Positions 35,549 through 45,696 of a DNA stretch of 64,000 nt are shown piece after piece. How positions within the stretch are numbered: position 1 is the first letter of the stretch; every line of letters starts with the position of its first letter. Origin of the DNA: Purpureocillium takamizusanense (taxonomy: Eukaryota > Ascomycota > Sordariomycetes > Hypocreales > Ophiocordycipitaceae); NCBI RefSeq assembly GCF_022605165.1, contig NC_063073.1, positions 2,232,001 through 2,296,000 of the forward strand. Reading direction: 5' to 3'. The notes beneath the pieces were generated by a model. That model was not told the origin of the DNA. It did no database searches and was given only the letters and a program-made list of their open reading frames with translations. The position numbers and the translations under genes are program-made.

Positions 35549-35663
35549 TCCGGTATGGTGTAGTGGCTAACATCGCTCGCTCTCAAATTTCCTCCCTCAT
35601 CAAAGAGACGAGGGTTGTGAAGATGGTTCCGAGCAGCCCAGGGTTCGATTCCCTGTACCGGAG
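35549..35663 (+). tRNA. tRNA-Glu(CTC) with a 43-nt intron
   Basis: The exons (35549-35585 and 35629-35663) are identical base for base to the intronless copy 400 bp upstream. The 43-nt intron at 35586-35628 sits one base 3' of the anticodon (after position 37), the canonical site recognised by the tRNA splicing endonuclease. The anticodon is CTC. Confidence 0.93.
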
Positions 35664-35670
35664 TTTTTTT
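35664..35670 (+). terminator. RNA polymerase III terminator of the second tRNA-Glu
   Basis: Seven T directly follow the discriminator base, with a second T-run at 35673-35677. Confidence 0.75.
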
Positions 35671-35677
35671 CCTTTTT

Positions 35678-36829
35678 GCGTATGTCTGTCCCTATGCCCC
35701 GCAGTTCTGCTTTTTTATTCCCTCCTTGCTTTTTCTTTTTGGGAATTGGGGGAAGGTTGGTGCCCGGAATGGTCCGTCTTGGAGTCGTTCTTCTCTTCTT
35801 GCACGACTGAGAATGCATCCTATCTGTCGCTGCACATATATCCCGTCAAACCACGGTTGTGGGTGAACGAACATGCGCCCCTTCCATGTCCTTCATTGAA
35901 GTGATGATGCAGGGGGATCTAAATGTCTACCGCCATGGCTCGCTGTCTCTCTCACTTTACGCCGCGCACAGAGTATGGATGGCTACAGCGGGCTACACGT
36001 ACAACCGCCCCGACTTATTTCAGCCGTGACTACGCCACGTCAATACCAGCGTCCTGGAAAGTTGAAAAGTTGATCCAAATGATATGGAAAAAGTCAAGTC
36101 AAGCCCGAGGGCGGAGACAATGCATCGCGACCTCAGGAACCGGGACCAGAACCGGAGGCGTAGGGTAGGCGGAGGGGTCGGGCTCCGTCGTGCTAGTGCA
36201 CCAGAAAACAAGTGTTCTCTCTTCTAATAATCCGGCTCTGACAAGAATATCAGCGAGCCTCAATTTAGCCACGCGTGAGGAGAAATGCCACTCGTCGTGG
36301 TCTCTAGACTACGAGCTAGTGCATCGATTTGGTCGGTAGCATGTGTCACAGACAATGGTCGAAGTCGAGACCTCGGGACAAAGGACATGACACTTCCTGA
36401 GAAATCACACGTTGCATGACACGGTCCCGTAAATGATCGGTGGTCAATCTTCTATTGTCTAAGCGTGATGGACGGTGAAGATATTGCTGCCCAAATTCCA
36501 TCCGAGGAAAGCCCAGAAAAATCGCGACGGGGACTGGAAGAGCCCGCATCAGTTTCCAATAATACCACCCATCATCCCATCATTCTGCAACTTCAGACCT
36601 CATAATAGTTCGTTACTAGCGAGATGTTCCGTGTATCTCTGAGGGAAGTAGGAAAGGATGAATAAACGCCCGGAACCAAGCACAAAATGTTGTAATACAC
36701 GAGGAACTCTCCCTTGTTCTCTCTGCGTGGGATGAGTGTCCTCTTCATCGAAATCGTGAAATCTTCGTGACGTCAAGAACAAGATATGACGTCGCCACAC
36801 GAGCAACGCACAAAGCGCTCGACATTTAC
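35678..36829. other. Intergenic region, no gene seen
   Basis: 1.15 kb between the second tRNA and the C2H2 gene 3' end. It is less GC-rich than its surroundings in the second half and has only short chance frames. The right end should be the 3' UTR of the C2H2 gene. Confidence 0.5.
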
Positions 36830-39196
36830 CTAACCCGGGAAGGGCACGGTATCGAATGAGTACCAGTCAACCTGGTTCAGCATGTCCGGCTGGGACGTCT
36901 GAGAGAAGCCCAAGCCTGCACTAGGTACCTCGGCCGTGACTTCACCAAAGAGCGGCTGCTGGACATTGACCTGACCTTTGCCGTGCTGGCCAGAGAAAAG
37001 CGTGAAATCGGCGCAGCCGGTGGCAAAAGGGTCGTCGAATCCCTCATCAGACGCCTGCTGAGAGTCGGGGGTATAAAGCATGGCGTTCTGCTGCGCAGAT
37101 GGAGAGAAGTGAGCCGGCATGGCCTGGGCCTGCGGGGCGGGCGCAGTCTGAGGAATATGCTGCGCGCGGTAGATGGGCAGATTCTGTGGTAGCAGCTTGG
37201 CGCCGAGAAGATTCTGGATCTCGAGCGGCAGCTGCATCTCGGATCCCTGTCCAAACTGGGCCTGCGCCGCATAGATGTCTTCCTCGTTGGGCATGATGAA
37301 CGTGGATCCGTTCTGGTAGGGGGGGTACTGCTCGTACGAGGCAGCTGACGCGGGCGAGCGGAGGTCCATGGAAATGTCCATGGCTTCAGCGCTGTTCGTC
37401 TGCATGTCGAAGCCGTTGGAGTTGTTGAACCAGTCCTGATTGGACATGTTGGGGTAGTCGAGCGACGTCATGTCGGGCGGAGTTTGCATGCCATAAGAGG
37501 GAGTTGTGGAAGGGGTGGACGAGTTGTGGAGAGAGGGCGTGTGCTGCGCGTTGTCGCTGGCAGCGCCGCCGGGCATCTTCTTGCCGTTGGTCTTGGTGCG
37601 CTTGTAGGTCCAGCCGTGGGCCTTCTCCATGTGCTGCTTGCAGTTCGACTCGCGCTTCGACTTATAGGGGCACGGAGGGAACTTGCACTCGTACATGGCC
37701 GGTGCGTTGGAGTGTTTGTCGTTGACATGGCGATCCATCTCCTTCTCCGTGGGCCAGCCAAACTCGTGGTACTTGCACGTGGCGATGGGGCACTTCCAAG
37801 GACGCGAGTGCGTCTTCTCGTGCTTGGTGAGATCGCAAGGACGCTTGAACATCTTGCCGCAGCCCGGGTGTGGGCACATCTTGGGAGCCAGCTCCTCTGG
37901 AGTGGCGTTCTTCTTGCGGCGCGCCATGGAGCGCATGATTTCCTCCTGGTCCTCGAGCTGCTCGCTGTGGGATCGCTTGATCTTGACGGCGGATTCTTCC
38001 ATATCGATCGTCTTCCCGGTAGCGAGAGAGATGACTGTTCCGTCCTTCTTGACGCGAACGAGCTCTGCGGGGCGGCCGTTGTCGGCAACTCCACCGTACA
38101 GCTTGATCTCGTCCGTTCTGGTTGGGGGGTTAGCAGGTTGGTCGAGCAGCACAAATCGCGGAACGTACTTGTCAACGTCGTCGTCCTCGAGGGATCCGGT
38201 CTTGTTCTTGGCGGCGTAGAGCTGCCTACCGTACTCCAGAATTTGGTCCTTGAGATCGATGAAGTATCCGTTAGTGTAAGGGCGGTCGCTGGGTCGAGTC
38301 TGCTCGCGGTCCGAGAAAAGCTCGACTGTCGCTTGGATGCAGCGGATAGACGTAAGGCAGAAGTCGAGGTAGAGAGAAGGCGCTTTGGTCTTTGCGAACA
38401 ACATCCTATAAGTATCTCCCCTAACGCCACATTCCATTGATAGTCGACTTACTGGAGCCATGAAAATAAGAGTCTTCTCTAGGTCACGAAGGCAAATTAT
38501 GTCCTTGGACCTGATGCGACGCGGTACGTCGAGCACGAGGGGTCTGAATTCTTTGAAAGTCGGCTCGCCGAGCAGAGGCGTGAGGATGTGCTCGTGAACT
38601 CTCCGATATGCTTTGGGGCTTAGGGGGCGCAGAGCGGCCTTGGCCGTGGTTGCGGCGGAGCCAGTGAGGGCCGGGCTGGCCTTGGTTTCCTTTGTCATGG
38701 TCGATGCCTTCTCATCACCCGAGGTGATGGAACTTCCGAGACCGCTGTCAGACCCATGAGGGTGGGTGCGACGGAGGGAGCGCGGGCGCAGCACCCGGCG
38801 CTCGGCATCAGGCTTGGAGGCCATGTACTGCTCGGGGCCGTCGAGGCCGAGAAGACCACGGGGGACAGGAGAGCTCGTGTCCCGCAGCGTCGCCTTGGAG
38901 GCGGCCTTGGGCAAGGAGGCAGAGATGTCTGCCCTGGCCAAGGTCTCGGTGATGTCGTCGATGGCTAGTGCCACGCGGCGGCGGTTGGCGTCGACGATGT
39001 CGTCGACGTTGGTTGGTGACCGAGGCAGCTGGGGCGGAGAGAATTTGTCGTCCGATGCCATGGGTGCGGGGGAGGGAGGAGAGTGGAAGGTGGCACCTTT
39101 GCGGAGGGCCATGCCAGTCTTAAGTGAAAGGGTGGCATCGCCCTCGCTTCCCGGACGAGTCACCGGGGCGCGGCGACGAGGATTCGCAAGCGACAT
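36830..39196 (-). CDS. C2H2 zinc-finger transcription factor (three fingers)
   Basis: Predicted nuclear DNA-binding regulator of 788 aa from the ATG at 39196 (MSLANPRRR). The N-terminal third is Ser/Pro/Arg-rich. A conserved domain follows at about residues 190-350, including FKEFRPLVLDVPRRI, DIICLRDLEKTL, SLYLDFCLTSIRCIQAT and DRPYTNGYFIDLKDQI. Then comes a basic region (ARRKKNATPEELAPK) and three zinc fingers: CPHPGCGKMF with HEKTH, CPIATCKYHEF with HVNDKH, and CKFPPCPYKS with HMEKAH. The C-terminal ~230 residues are Gln/Asn/Pro/Ser-rich and resemble an activation domain. The frame is continuous, but a 63-nt in-frame segment at 38390-38452 begins with GTAAGT and may be a spliced intron (loss of 21 residues). 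The open frame extends upstream to 39619, probably as leader. The three-finger block is conserved in filamentous ascomycetes, but I give no name. Confidence 0.85.
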   Translation of the reverse strand: MSLANPRRRAPVTRPGSEGDATLSLKTGMALRKGATFHSPPSPAPMASDDKFSPPQLPRSPTNVDDIVDANRRRVALAIDDITETLARADISASLPKAASKATLRDTSSPVPRGLLGLDGPEQYMASKPDAERRVLRPRSLRRTHPHGSDSGLGSSITSGDEKASTMTKETKASPALTGSAATTAKAALRPLSPKAYRRVHEHILTPLLGEPTFKEFRPLVLDVPRRIRSKDIICLRDLEKTLIFMAPVSRLSMECGVRGDTYRMLFAKTKAPSLYLDFCLTSIRCIQATVELFSDREQTRPSDRPYTNGYFIDLKDQILEYGRQLYAAKNKTGSLEDDDVDKYVPRFVLLDQPANPPTRTDEIKLYGGVADNGRPAELVRVKKDGTVISLATGKTIDMEESAVKIKRSHSEQLEDQEEIMRSMARRKKNATPEELAPKMCPHPGCGKMFKRPCDLTKHEKTHSRPWKCPIATCKYHEFGWPTEKEMDRHVNDKHSNAPAMYECKFPPCPYKSKRESNCKQHMEKAHGWTYKRTKTNGKKMPGGAASDNAQHTPSLHNSSTPSTTPSYGMQTPPDMTSLDYPNMSNQDWFNNSNGFDMQTNSAEAMDISMDLRSPASAASYEQYPPYQNGSTFIMPNEEDIYAAQAQFGQGSEMQLPLEIQNLLGAKLLPQNLPIYRAQHIPQTAPAPQAQAMPAHFSPSAQQNAMLYTPDSQQASDEGFDDPFATGCADFTLFSGQHGKGQVNVQQPLFGEVTAEVPSAGLGFSQTSQPDMLNQVDWYSFDTVPFPG

Positions 39197-40553
39197 GATG
39201 GCGGCTGCGGGAGCAAGTGGATGGGGGTGGGGGTAGATGGAGAGAAGACCGGCCACGGGTGTGTCCTGGAGAACTGCGCTGGAACGAGGAGACGTGTCAG
39301 CCCGATGTATGTTGTAGTGTGGTGTATGCCTGTGAGTCACAGGATAGGACTTTGATGTCAAGTCCTCAATCGAGATTGGCTTGACCGATCGAGTTGAGGA
39401 TAGAGGCATAGGAACCAGCGGAACAAGGGCAATGGCACACCAACAACAGAGCGGGGCAAGACGGGAGTGTTCCTTACCGGATCGAGCTGTCCGGGACGGC
39501 CGGTTGATCTCGAGCGAGAAGCCGTAGACGGCCAAAGCTGAGGGGGCCGTGGCAACAGGTGCGAAGACTTGTTGGCGAGATGCACGACGCAGGCCGCGGC
39601 AACAGTTTTGAAAGCGCAAGACGGCCGAGAGACCACGGATTGATTGAGGGTGGAGAGGGGTTTGTAGAGTTCGGCGAAGAGGCCGGCAGGGGGGAGGCGT
39701 AAACCGGATTTATGTGAAAGAGGCGAAGCAACGATGCGCGGAACCCGGCAACGACGGAACGTAGACGTGACGACGTACGCTGCGTGGCGACGAAGAGGCT
39801 GCCAAACGAAACGAGCAGGCTATGAAAAACGAGAGGTACTGGAGAGCCCGCAGACGAAACCCAAACGTCTTTCTCGAATGGCGCGATGAAAGGATGGCGG
39901 CCGGCGAGAGCGTCAAGTCGGCGAAAGGAGGACTGGTGATGGGATGGAAGAGGATGGAGGTCAAACAAGGCGAGGCATTCGGTGATATGGATGGGGACGG
40001 ATGGGCGGTGGTGCTTAGAAACCGCTCCGTTGAGCCAGCCGGTGGGCGTCCTCAGCCCAGCGGAGGCTGCTGCCTGGAGGCCACCCCGAAGGGGACTAGC
40101 GCCGTCGTCTCGTTGTGCTTGCCGGGGGAGGGGGGGGGGGGCGTGAACGACGATCCCTGCTGGCGGGGGTATATCGCGTTAGCCGACCTGCGGCAGAGGT
40201 ACGACTGGGGCTAACTGGCCATCCGGGTTTGGCGCCGCAGGTGGTTCGGACAGAGAGTCCAGGAGCGCAGTCGTGTGCCTCTGTGGAACCGAGCCAGAGG
40301 GCCCGTTGGCAGAGCAGAGCCTCAACATGCTCTGATCCCTCGCATGTGCCGTGGCATCCTCGCGTCGGGGCCCCACCGTACCGCCCAAAGTCTCGCCCCT
40401 AACGCGGGAGACTCAGCGAACGGATTGGCGCCCCAGAGGTGCCACCGTTGGTCACAGTCGAGAGCGGTCGTCGCCATCTTTTCCCCTACAGGCGTCGTCG
40501 TCTGCCCTTGACTCGTCGACCGTGTGCCTGTGTGTCTGCGACGTTCGCACCCC

Positions 40554-40574
40554 TCGACGACGACGACGACGACG
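40554..40574. repeat. CGA trinucleotide repeat
   Basis: Seven tandem CGA units in the gene-poor region. Confidence 0.7.
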
Positions 40575-40942
40575 AGGACAACGGCCACAGAAATCAACGA
40601 TGGTGACACGAGAGGACCATGATAGTGCGACGGCGACGACGGGGTACGATGACCACCACGACTCGACGCCATCGTCCAGGCACAAACATTCTCGCACCCC
40701 ATCGCGGCGGTGGGCTTGCGTAACGAGCCGCCATCATCAGCGAGACCAGACGGAGACCGGCTGCCGGATGACGTGCCCGCTGCATCGATCCCTCCGTCCT
40801 CCGTCTTCCACCCTCACAGTGCTGCGGCGGCCGCTGTAAGCCTGCCGCAATGCCTCGCGCGTCTGTCTGCGCCCTGGTGCGGCGGATGGAGGGTTAGTCC
40901 AAGACCAGTCTGGACTGGTTGGTCCGAACCCCGGCCACTGCT

Positions 40943-40967
40943 ACCACCACCACCACCACCACCACCA
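40943..40967. repeat. CCA trinucleotide repeat
   Basis: About eight tandem ACC/CCA units, followed by further CACCATC units. Confidence 0.7.
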
Positions 40968-42009
40968 GTCCACCACCATCACCATCGTCGCCCATGCCAT
41001 CGTCGCCCATGGCCCATGGCCTGCCCATTGGCAATTGCTCAATGCCCACCCACCACACACCACCACCTTCACGCCACCAGCCCTCTCCAGAGGCCCCCCT
41101 CCCCCATTCCTCACTTCACCGGCAGTCACACAAACACACACACGCCCCATCTGTTGGTTCTGAAATAGCTCGACAATGCGGCGCTCGCTCAGGACCCCGT
41201 GCGGCCGACGGCGCTGTGTTTCGCTGTGGCTTTGAAGACAAAGACGGGCCAGGTCAGGTCCAGAGAGGGCCCGTCCGGCTCGGCTCCAGCTTTTCCCCCC
41301 ATCTTCAGGTGTCCGTATGAGGGGGGTGCTCGTCGTTGTCGACGAATCCCGGGTCCCTCACCAAACCCCATTACTATACGAGCACGGGTTGCATAGTATG
41401 GTGGCAGGGCGTGTGTATCATCACGGGCATGTTTGTTGTACGTACTGTACGAAATATGAAGTCGTGTGAAATATGTACGTACTTTGATCGATGGGCGAGG
41501 GAGCCTTCTGATGCGCCTGGGCAAGCCCAGCCCAGCCCAGCCCAGCAGCTGCGCATTGCCTCGCCTGCGGTGACCAGGGCCCTGCCAGGGGCAGCAGCGA
41601 GTCCATTTCTGCAAGCCATGCATTGTCGCCCACAACAGCCGCGACGGCCACGATGAGCCAGTCAGCGCCGGAAACCCCTCCCCCAAGCCTCAGGGGCGTC
41701 GACGATGCGTGGGCTGCGGTATCGTACTAGTTACGTGCTCGTGAGGTGGCAGCATGTTATAATGTGTGTGTGACCGCGGGCCCTGCATGACGCCAGCGCC
41801 AGCTGTCCGTATGGATGTGTAGCACCTTCACGATGCTCAGGCAGGACCATTCGCTCCTCATCAGCAGCCAGGACTCCTACTCCAAGGACCTCCGTCGTCC
41901 ACCGGCTCGCTGCGGGTTCTCGTGGGTGCTTTCCGTAGGGCTGGCTGGCTGGCGGGCAGGACCGCGCCAGACTGGCTGATCTGAATCCGAGACGAGACAA
42001 TTGACTCAC

Positions 42010-42013
<4 letters not shown>

Positions 42014-42041
<28 letters not shown>
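42014..42041. repeat. CA dinucleotide microsatellite
   Basis: About fourteen uninterrupted AC units; intergenic. Confidence 0.8.
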
Positions 42042-43516
42042 TCAACCCACACCCGGCGGCAGACGTGCTGGACACCACCCATCGCGTCGCCGCCGCAGGG
42101 CCCGCTCCTGGTCCCCTGCTTTGAAGCCGTCCCGGGGATTTCCCCTTTGGTTGGCCAGCGTGTTCTTGACGATGAGAGGAAAATGGGAACGATGGGCCTG
42201 CGGCGACTGATGAGTTACAGTAGGATGCACGTGCAGAAAAAGAAGCACCAGTGCTCTCGACACGCCGTAAGTACAGTACTCTAGGACTCGAGAGCGAGCC
42301 ATTTGCTTCCGTGCAGCACACACACACACACATGACATGGACGAAAACCGCCCCTACCCCCCCTTCTTCAGGCGTTGAGCTGTCAACTGGAAAACAGGAC
42401 TCGCGGGACACGTGTTCTTGACGCCCGCCCGCCCGCTACAGGGCCTCTTGTGCGGACGGGAACGTGCAAGACGACGACGACGACGACTACTGGCAACCAC
42501 TACCGCCAGCGAACCCACCAATGGCGCGCCAAAGAATCGGGCAGCCTGTCGCCGGAAAGCCAGCCGGCTGGCCGCCGTTCGTCTTCGGGGTGCCGGGGGA
42601 GTCCCCAATCCCGTCCCGCCATCTTCCGCATCTGTCCTTGGCTTGCCGGGCAAGGGTCGTCATTGTCCACGACGGCCGCGCGTGTTGTCCTTTGAGGGAG
42701 GAAGGAGGGAATGGAGAGTCGGATAATTAGAAAGAGAAAAAAAGGACGCCTGTCCCAAGGCACCCGTTTTCCTTGCCCCCCCTGGCCTCCTTGGCAAAGG
42801 GGGGGGGGGTTGGTGAGTGAGGGTGGGCGAGTGCGGGTGAGGTCGCCCGCGGCCCACTCATCAATTGGCGAATTGAGCTGCCTGGCACAGACCAACAGCT
42901 CTCCAACGGGCGATGATGATTGATGATGATTATCGTGATACGAGCACCTCCGTGCCTCGACTCGACTCCTAACCAGATCCGCTACAAGTCCTCAGGCTCC
43001 AGGATTAATTAATGAACCATGACGAAGCGGGCCCGCCAACACGCGAAAATGGGGCGTCGTCTATCGTCGTCGTCGGCGGCAGTAGTAATCTGCCACCAGG
43101 CCAGCAGGCTGCAACAATATGTAGTACGTACTACTTTTATGCAGCAGCAGCAGCAGCGGGACGCCCCCTGTTCGCCGCTCCACAGCATCGTCGAGATGGG
43201 GAAAAGGCGCAAGTACGTATCGTGAGCGTGTGTGTCAGTCAGTCAGTCAATCAGTCACACGGGCCGCGTCGTCTGAGACTTTTGTTTTATACGAAGCATG
43301 TACAGCGGTGTACATACGTACGTGCGTGCGAACAATAGAGGTGCGCCACTTTCTTCAACGTGCGCCCCCCCAAAAGAACGGGGACTGCCCCCCTTTCCTC
43401 TGTTGAGGAGCGCCTGAGGCTGGTAGGCAGGTAGGTAGGTAAGGCGGGTTAGTAGGTAAGGTAGGCAGGTCAAGGTAGGCAGGTTAAGAGATTACTTGGT
43501 ACTATAGTGCTAGGAA

Positions 43517-43549
43517 AGGTAGGTAGGTAGGTAGGTAGGTAGGTAGGTA
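43517..43549. repeat. AGGT tetranucleotide microsatellite
   Basis: Eight tandem AGGT units preceded (from about 43427) by degenerate versions of the same unit. Confidence 0.8.
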
Positions 43550-44427
43550 TATGCGTGCTGCGACGGAGCGTTTCTACCTGTGTGTGTTGTCTCCGTGAGC
43601 CAACGCGCATGTATGTTAAGCCTGCGTCGATCGGCCGCTACTATCCACAGCGTTGACCTGCCCAAGGTATGCTCAGGAAACCGACTTTTATTTTTCGCAG
43701 TTGATGCGGTGCGTGGTGGTGGTGATGATAATGGTTCTGGTGGTCGCAGCATACAGCATACAGTATAGGCGACACACTTCCACTCCTCCCCGTACCTAGA
43801 CGCAACCACACGATGCCGCATGCACTCCAAGACAAACTTTACTACCTATCCAACCTACGCCACGGATACGGAATTGCGCGTGACCGCAGCAACAACACCA
43901 AAGGGATACTACACACGTCCGCACGCATTCATTCATTCCACGTTTGTGAGGTCGGTCTCCGGACCCCCCGGCATTGTTCCCTTTTTCGTTTACAACATGT
44001 CCTGTTCAGGCTGCGTGCGTGCCCTTACTTGGTTGGCCTTGCCCCTTTTGGGCACCGTTCAGCTTGCAAGTCTCTACAGGGCGAATCAAAGAAGGTTATG
44101 TCTATGTAATTTTTCTCTCTCTCTTTCTCTGGCTCTACGTTCGCCATCTGTTCGACCGCCTACCCGTCCTATCCCGCGTATGCAACAAGCACCGCATCGC
44201 ATGAATCGGTAATCCTCCAAGACGCGGTGGCCGGCCCAAAGCGCTGCGCTGAAAGCCCCGAGTCTGCTCCCGATCCTGTTCAAGCCCATGCTGTAAGCGA
44301 CAACATCGCGAAGTGTCCCGTAGCCTCTCGTCTATATAGATAGCTGTAGTTCTTCGTAACGGGCTCCTGCTCTGTATCAGGGACTGCCCACCACGCTTGT
44401 CTGTGTCACACCCACGAGAGCATAGCA

Positions 44428-45540
44428 ATGAGTGCGTACTTTCTCACTGGACTTGTTATATCCTCGGGTTTTCGATTCGACCACGCCGTCGAGATGCCGT
44501 TAATCGACGTCATGGCTTGGGCCAAGGACCGGGGTCGTGACCCGGCACAGCAGAAGCAGCAGCCTCAGCCTCAACGCCCTTCTTCTTCTTCCGAGCGTCC
44601 GGAAAACCCTCGTGATGGTCCTTCGCGGCTTGACGGCCTGCTCTCCCCGTCTCGCAAGAAAAACAAGCCCCCGCAACGCGTCTCCGATGCTGATACGAGA
44701 GCAGGGTCTAGCACCAACGCGAAAGCTCGCAAGGACAATGCCCGAGTTGCCGCTGCCTCGTCCTCTTCCACCCCGAAACTCAGGCTAGGTGACGGCAACA
44801 ACGACCCTTTCCACCCCGTGCCGCCCATACCTGCCGTTCCCAGCTGCCCTCCCTACCCGCACTGGACCCCCCCTGGCCAGTGTCGCCTGCGCTTCATCCG
44901 CCACGCGTTCAGCCTCCCCGCCAACGCGCCCTTTGAAGCCGTGGAAGGCTTCCTCGCGCGCAATCCCTCTGTCCTGCGTCACCTGGCGGCCCAAACCGTC
45001 GCGCACCCGGACTGGACTTTCAAGGACGACGGCGGCCGCGGCGGTGGAAACACCCATAACAGGGGCGGGAGCAGGGGAGGAGGCGGCAGTGGAAAGAGAG
45101 CAGGAGGCGCAAACGAAAGTAGAGGAGGACCACCACGAACATCAAGGTGTGAAGGAGAGGTGCAAGTCCGCGATGCGGATGCCCTGCATCGCAACGCAGT
45201 GCTCTACCAAGCCATCGCCGAAGTACGCTGGGGGAGCGACGCGGTGCGCGACGTGCTGGCGTGGCTGGAGCACCGGGGCGAAGTCGGGGGGGAGGGCAGC
45301 GCCGAGGACGAGTACCTGATGTGCGAAGGGCTGCGGAAGCGACGCCGCGAGAAGCGGCACGTGGTGCGGTGCGGAAGTGTGCTCGACCACGATGACGGCT
45401 ATGTCCTGTTCAACGAGAGCGATCGTCGGGAGCTGGCCCAGGTTATGCGGCGGCTGAGACCGGAAAGCCTGCCCAGGAAAAGCGCGCATCCGGAGGACAT
45501 GGCTGGCGAGGATGATGGTGATGTTGATATGATGGGCTAG
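44428..45540 (+). CDS. Hypothetical protein with a Gly/Arg-rich insertion
   Basis: A 370-residue protein I do not recognise; the Met at 44494 (MPLIDVMAWAKDRGRD) is an equally plausible start giving 348 aa. Residues ~25-135 are Ser/Pro/Gln-rich and probably disordered, with Lys/Arg clusters. A compact segment follows at about 150-200 (CRLRFIRHAFSLP, AVEGFLARNPSVLRHLA). Then comes a Gly/Arg/Ser-rich stretch of about 45 residues with RGG-like units. A second ordered segment at about 245-335 follows (VLYQAIAEVRWGSDAV, LAWLEHRG, EEYLMCEGL-type). The C-terminus is acidic. No signal peptide or TM is evident once the alternative start is used. The protein is convergent with the GT69 gene, with 156 nt between stops. 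The long frame and two ordered islands support a real gene; function is unknown. Confidence 0.6.
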   Translation: MSAYFLTGLVISSGFRFDHAVEMPLIDVMAWAKDRGRDPAQQKQQPQPQRPSSSSERPENPRDGPSRLDGLLSPSRKKNKPPQRVSDADTRAGSSTNAKARKDNARVAAASSSSTPKLRLGDGNNDPFHPVPPIPAVPSCPPYPHWTPPGQCRLRFIRHAFSLPANAPFEAVEGFLARNPSVLRHLAAQTVAHPDWTFKDDGGRGGGNTHNRGGSRGGGGSGKRAGGANESRGGPPRTSRCEGEVQVRDADALHRNAVLYQAIAEVRWGSDAVRDVLAWLEHRGEVGGEGSAEDEYLMCEGLRKRRREKRHVVRCGSVLDHDDGYVLFNESDRRELAQVMRRLRPESLPRKSAHPEDMAGEDDGDVDMMG

Positions 45541-45696
45541 TGGAAAACTGGGCATGAGTCCGTACATTGGTTAGATAGAGGGGAACGATCGCTTTTCCCG
45601 ACCCGCCTGTCAAGGGCTCTAGTTGCCGGGCGTCTTTCCGTCCAGTTCAAGACAAGGTCGTCCTCTGGGTAACAAACGGCGTTGCGTGCAATCCCT

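Larger units (their letters stand above)
39197..44427. other. 5.2 kb gene-poor region rich in microsatellites
   Basis: The first 500-700 nt are probably the long 5' leader and promoter of the C2H2 gene. The rest has no supported gene. It holds CGA (40554-40574), CCA (40943-40967), CA (42014-42041), GAC (about 42472-42486) and AGGT (43517-43549) repeats and several G-runs (40131-40140, 42799-42808). Many overlapping frames on both strands were rejected. Confidence 0.5.

Noticed and set aside
37484..38440. 318-codon plus-strand frame opposite the C2H2 factor
   Set aside because: Antisense to the conserved zinc-finger region; no recognisable domain.
38406..38452. 47-nt intron with a good TATAG acceptor in the C2H2 gene
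   Set aside because: Removing 47 nt shifts the frame, and the upstream sequence in the needed frame hits a stop at once, so it cannot yield the zinc-finger protein.
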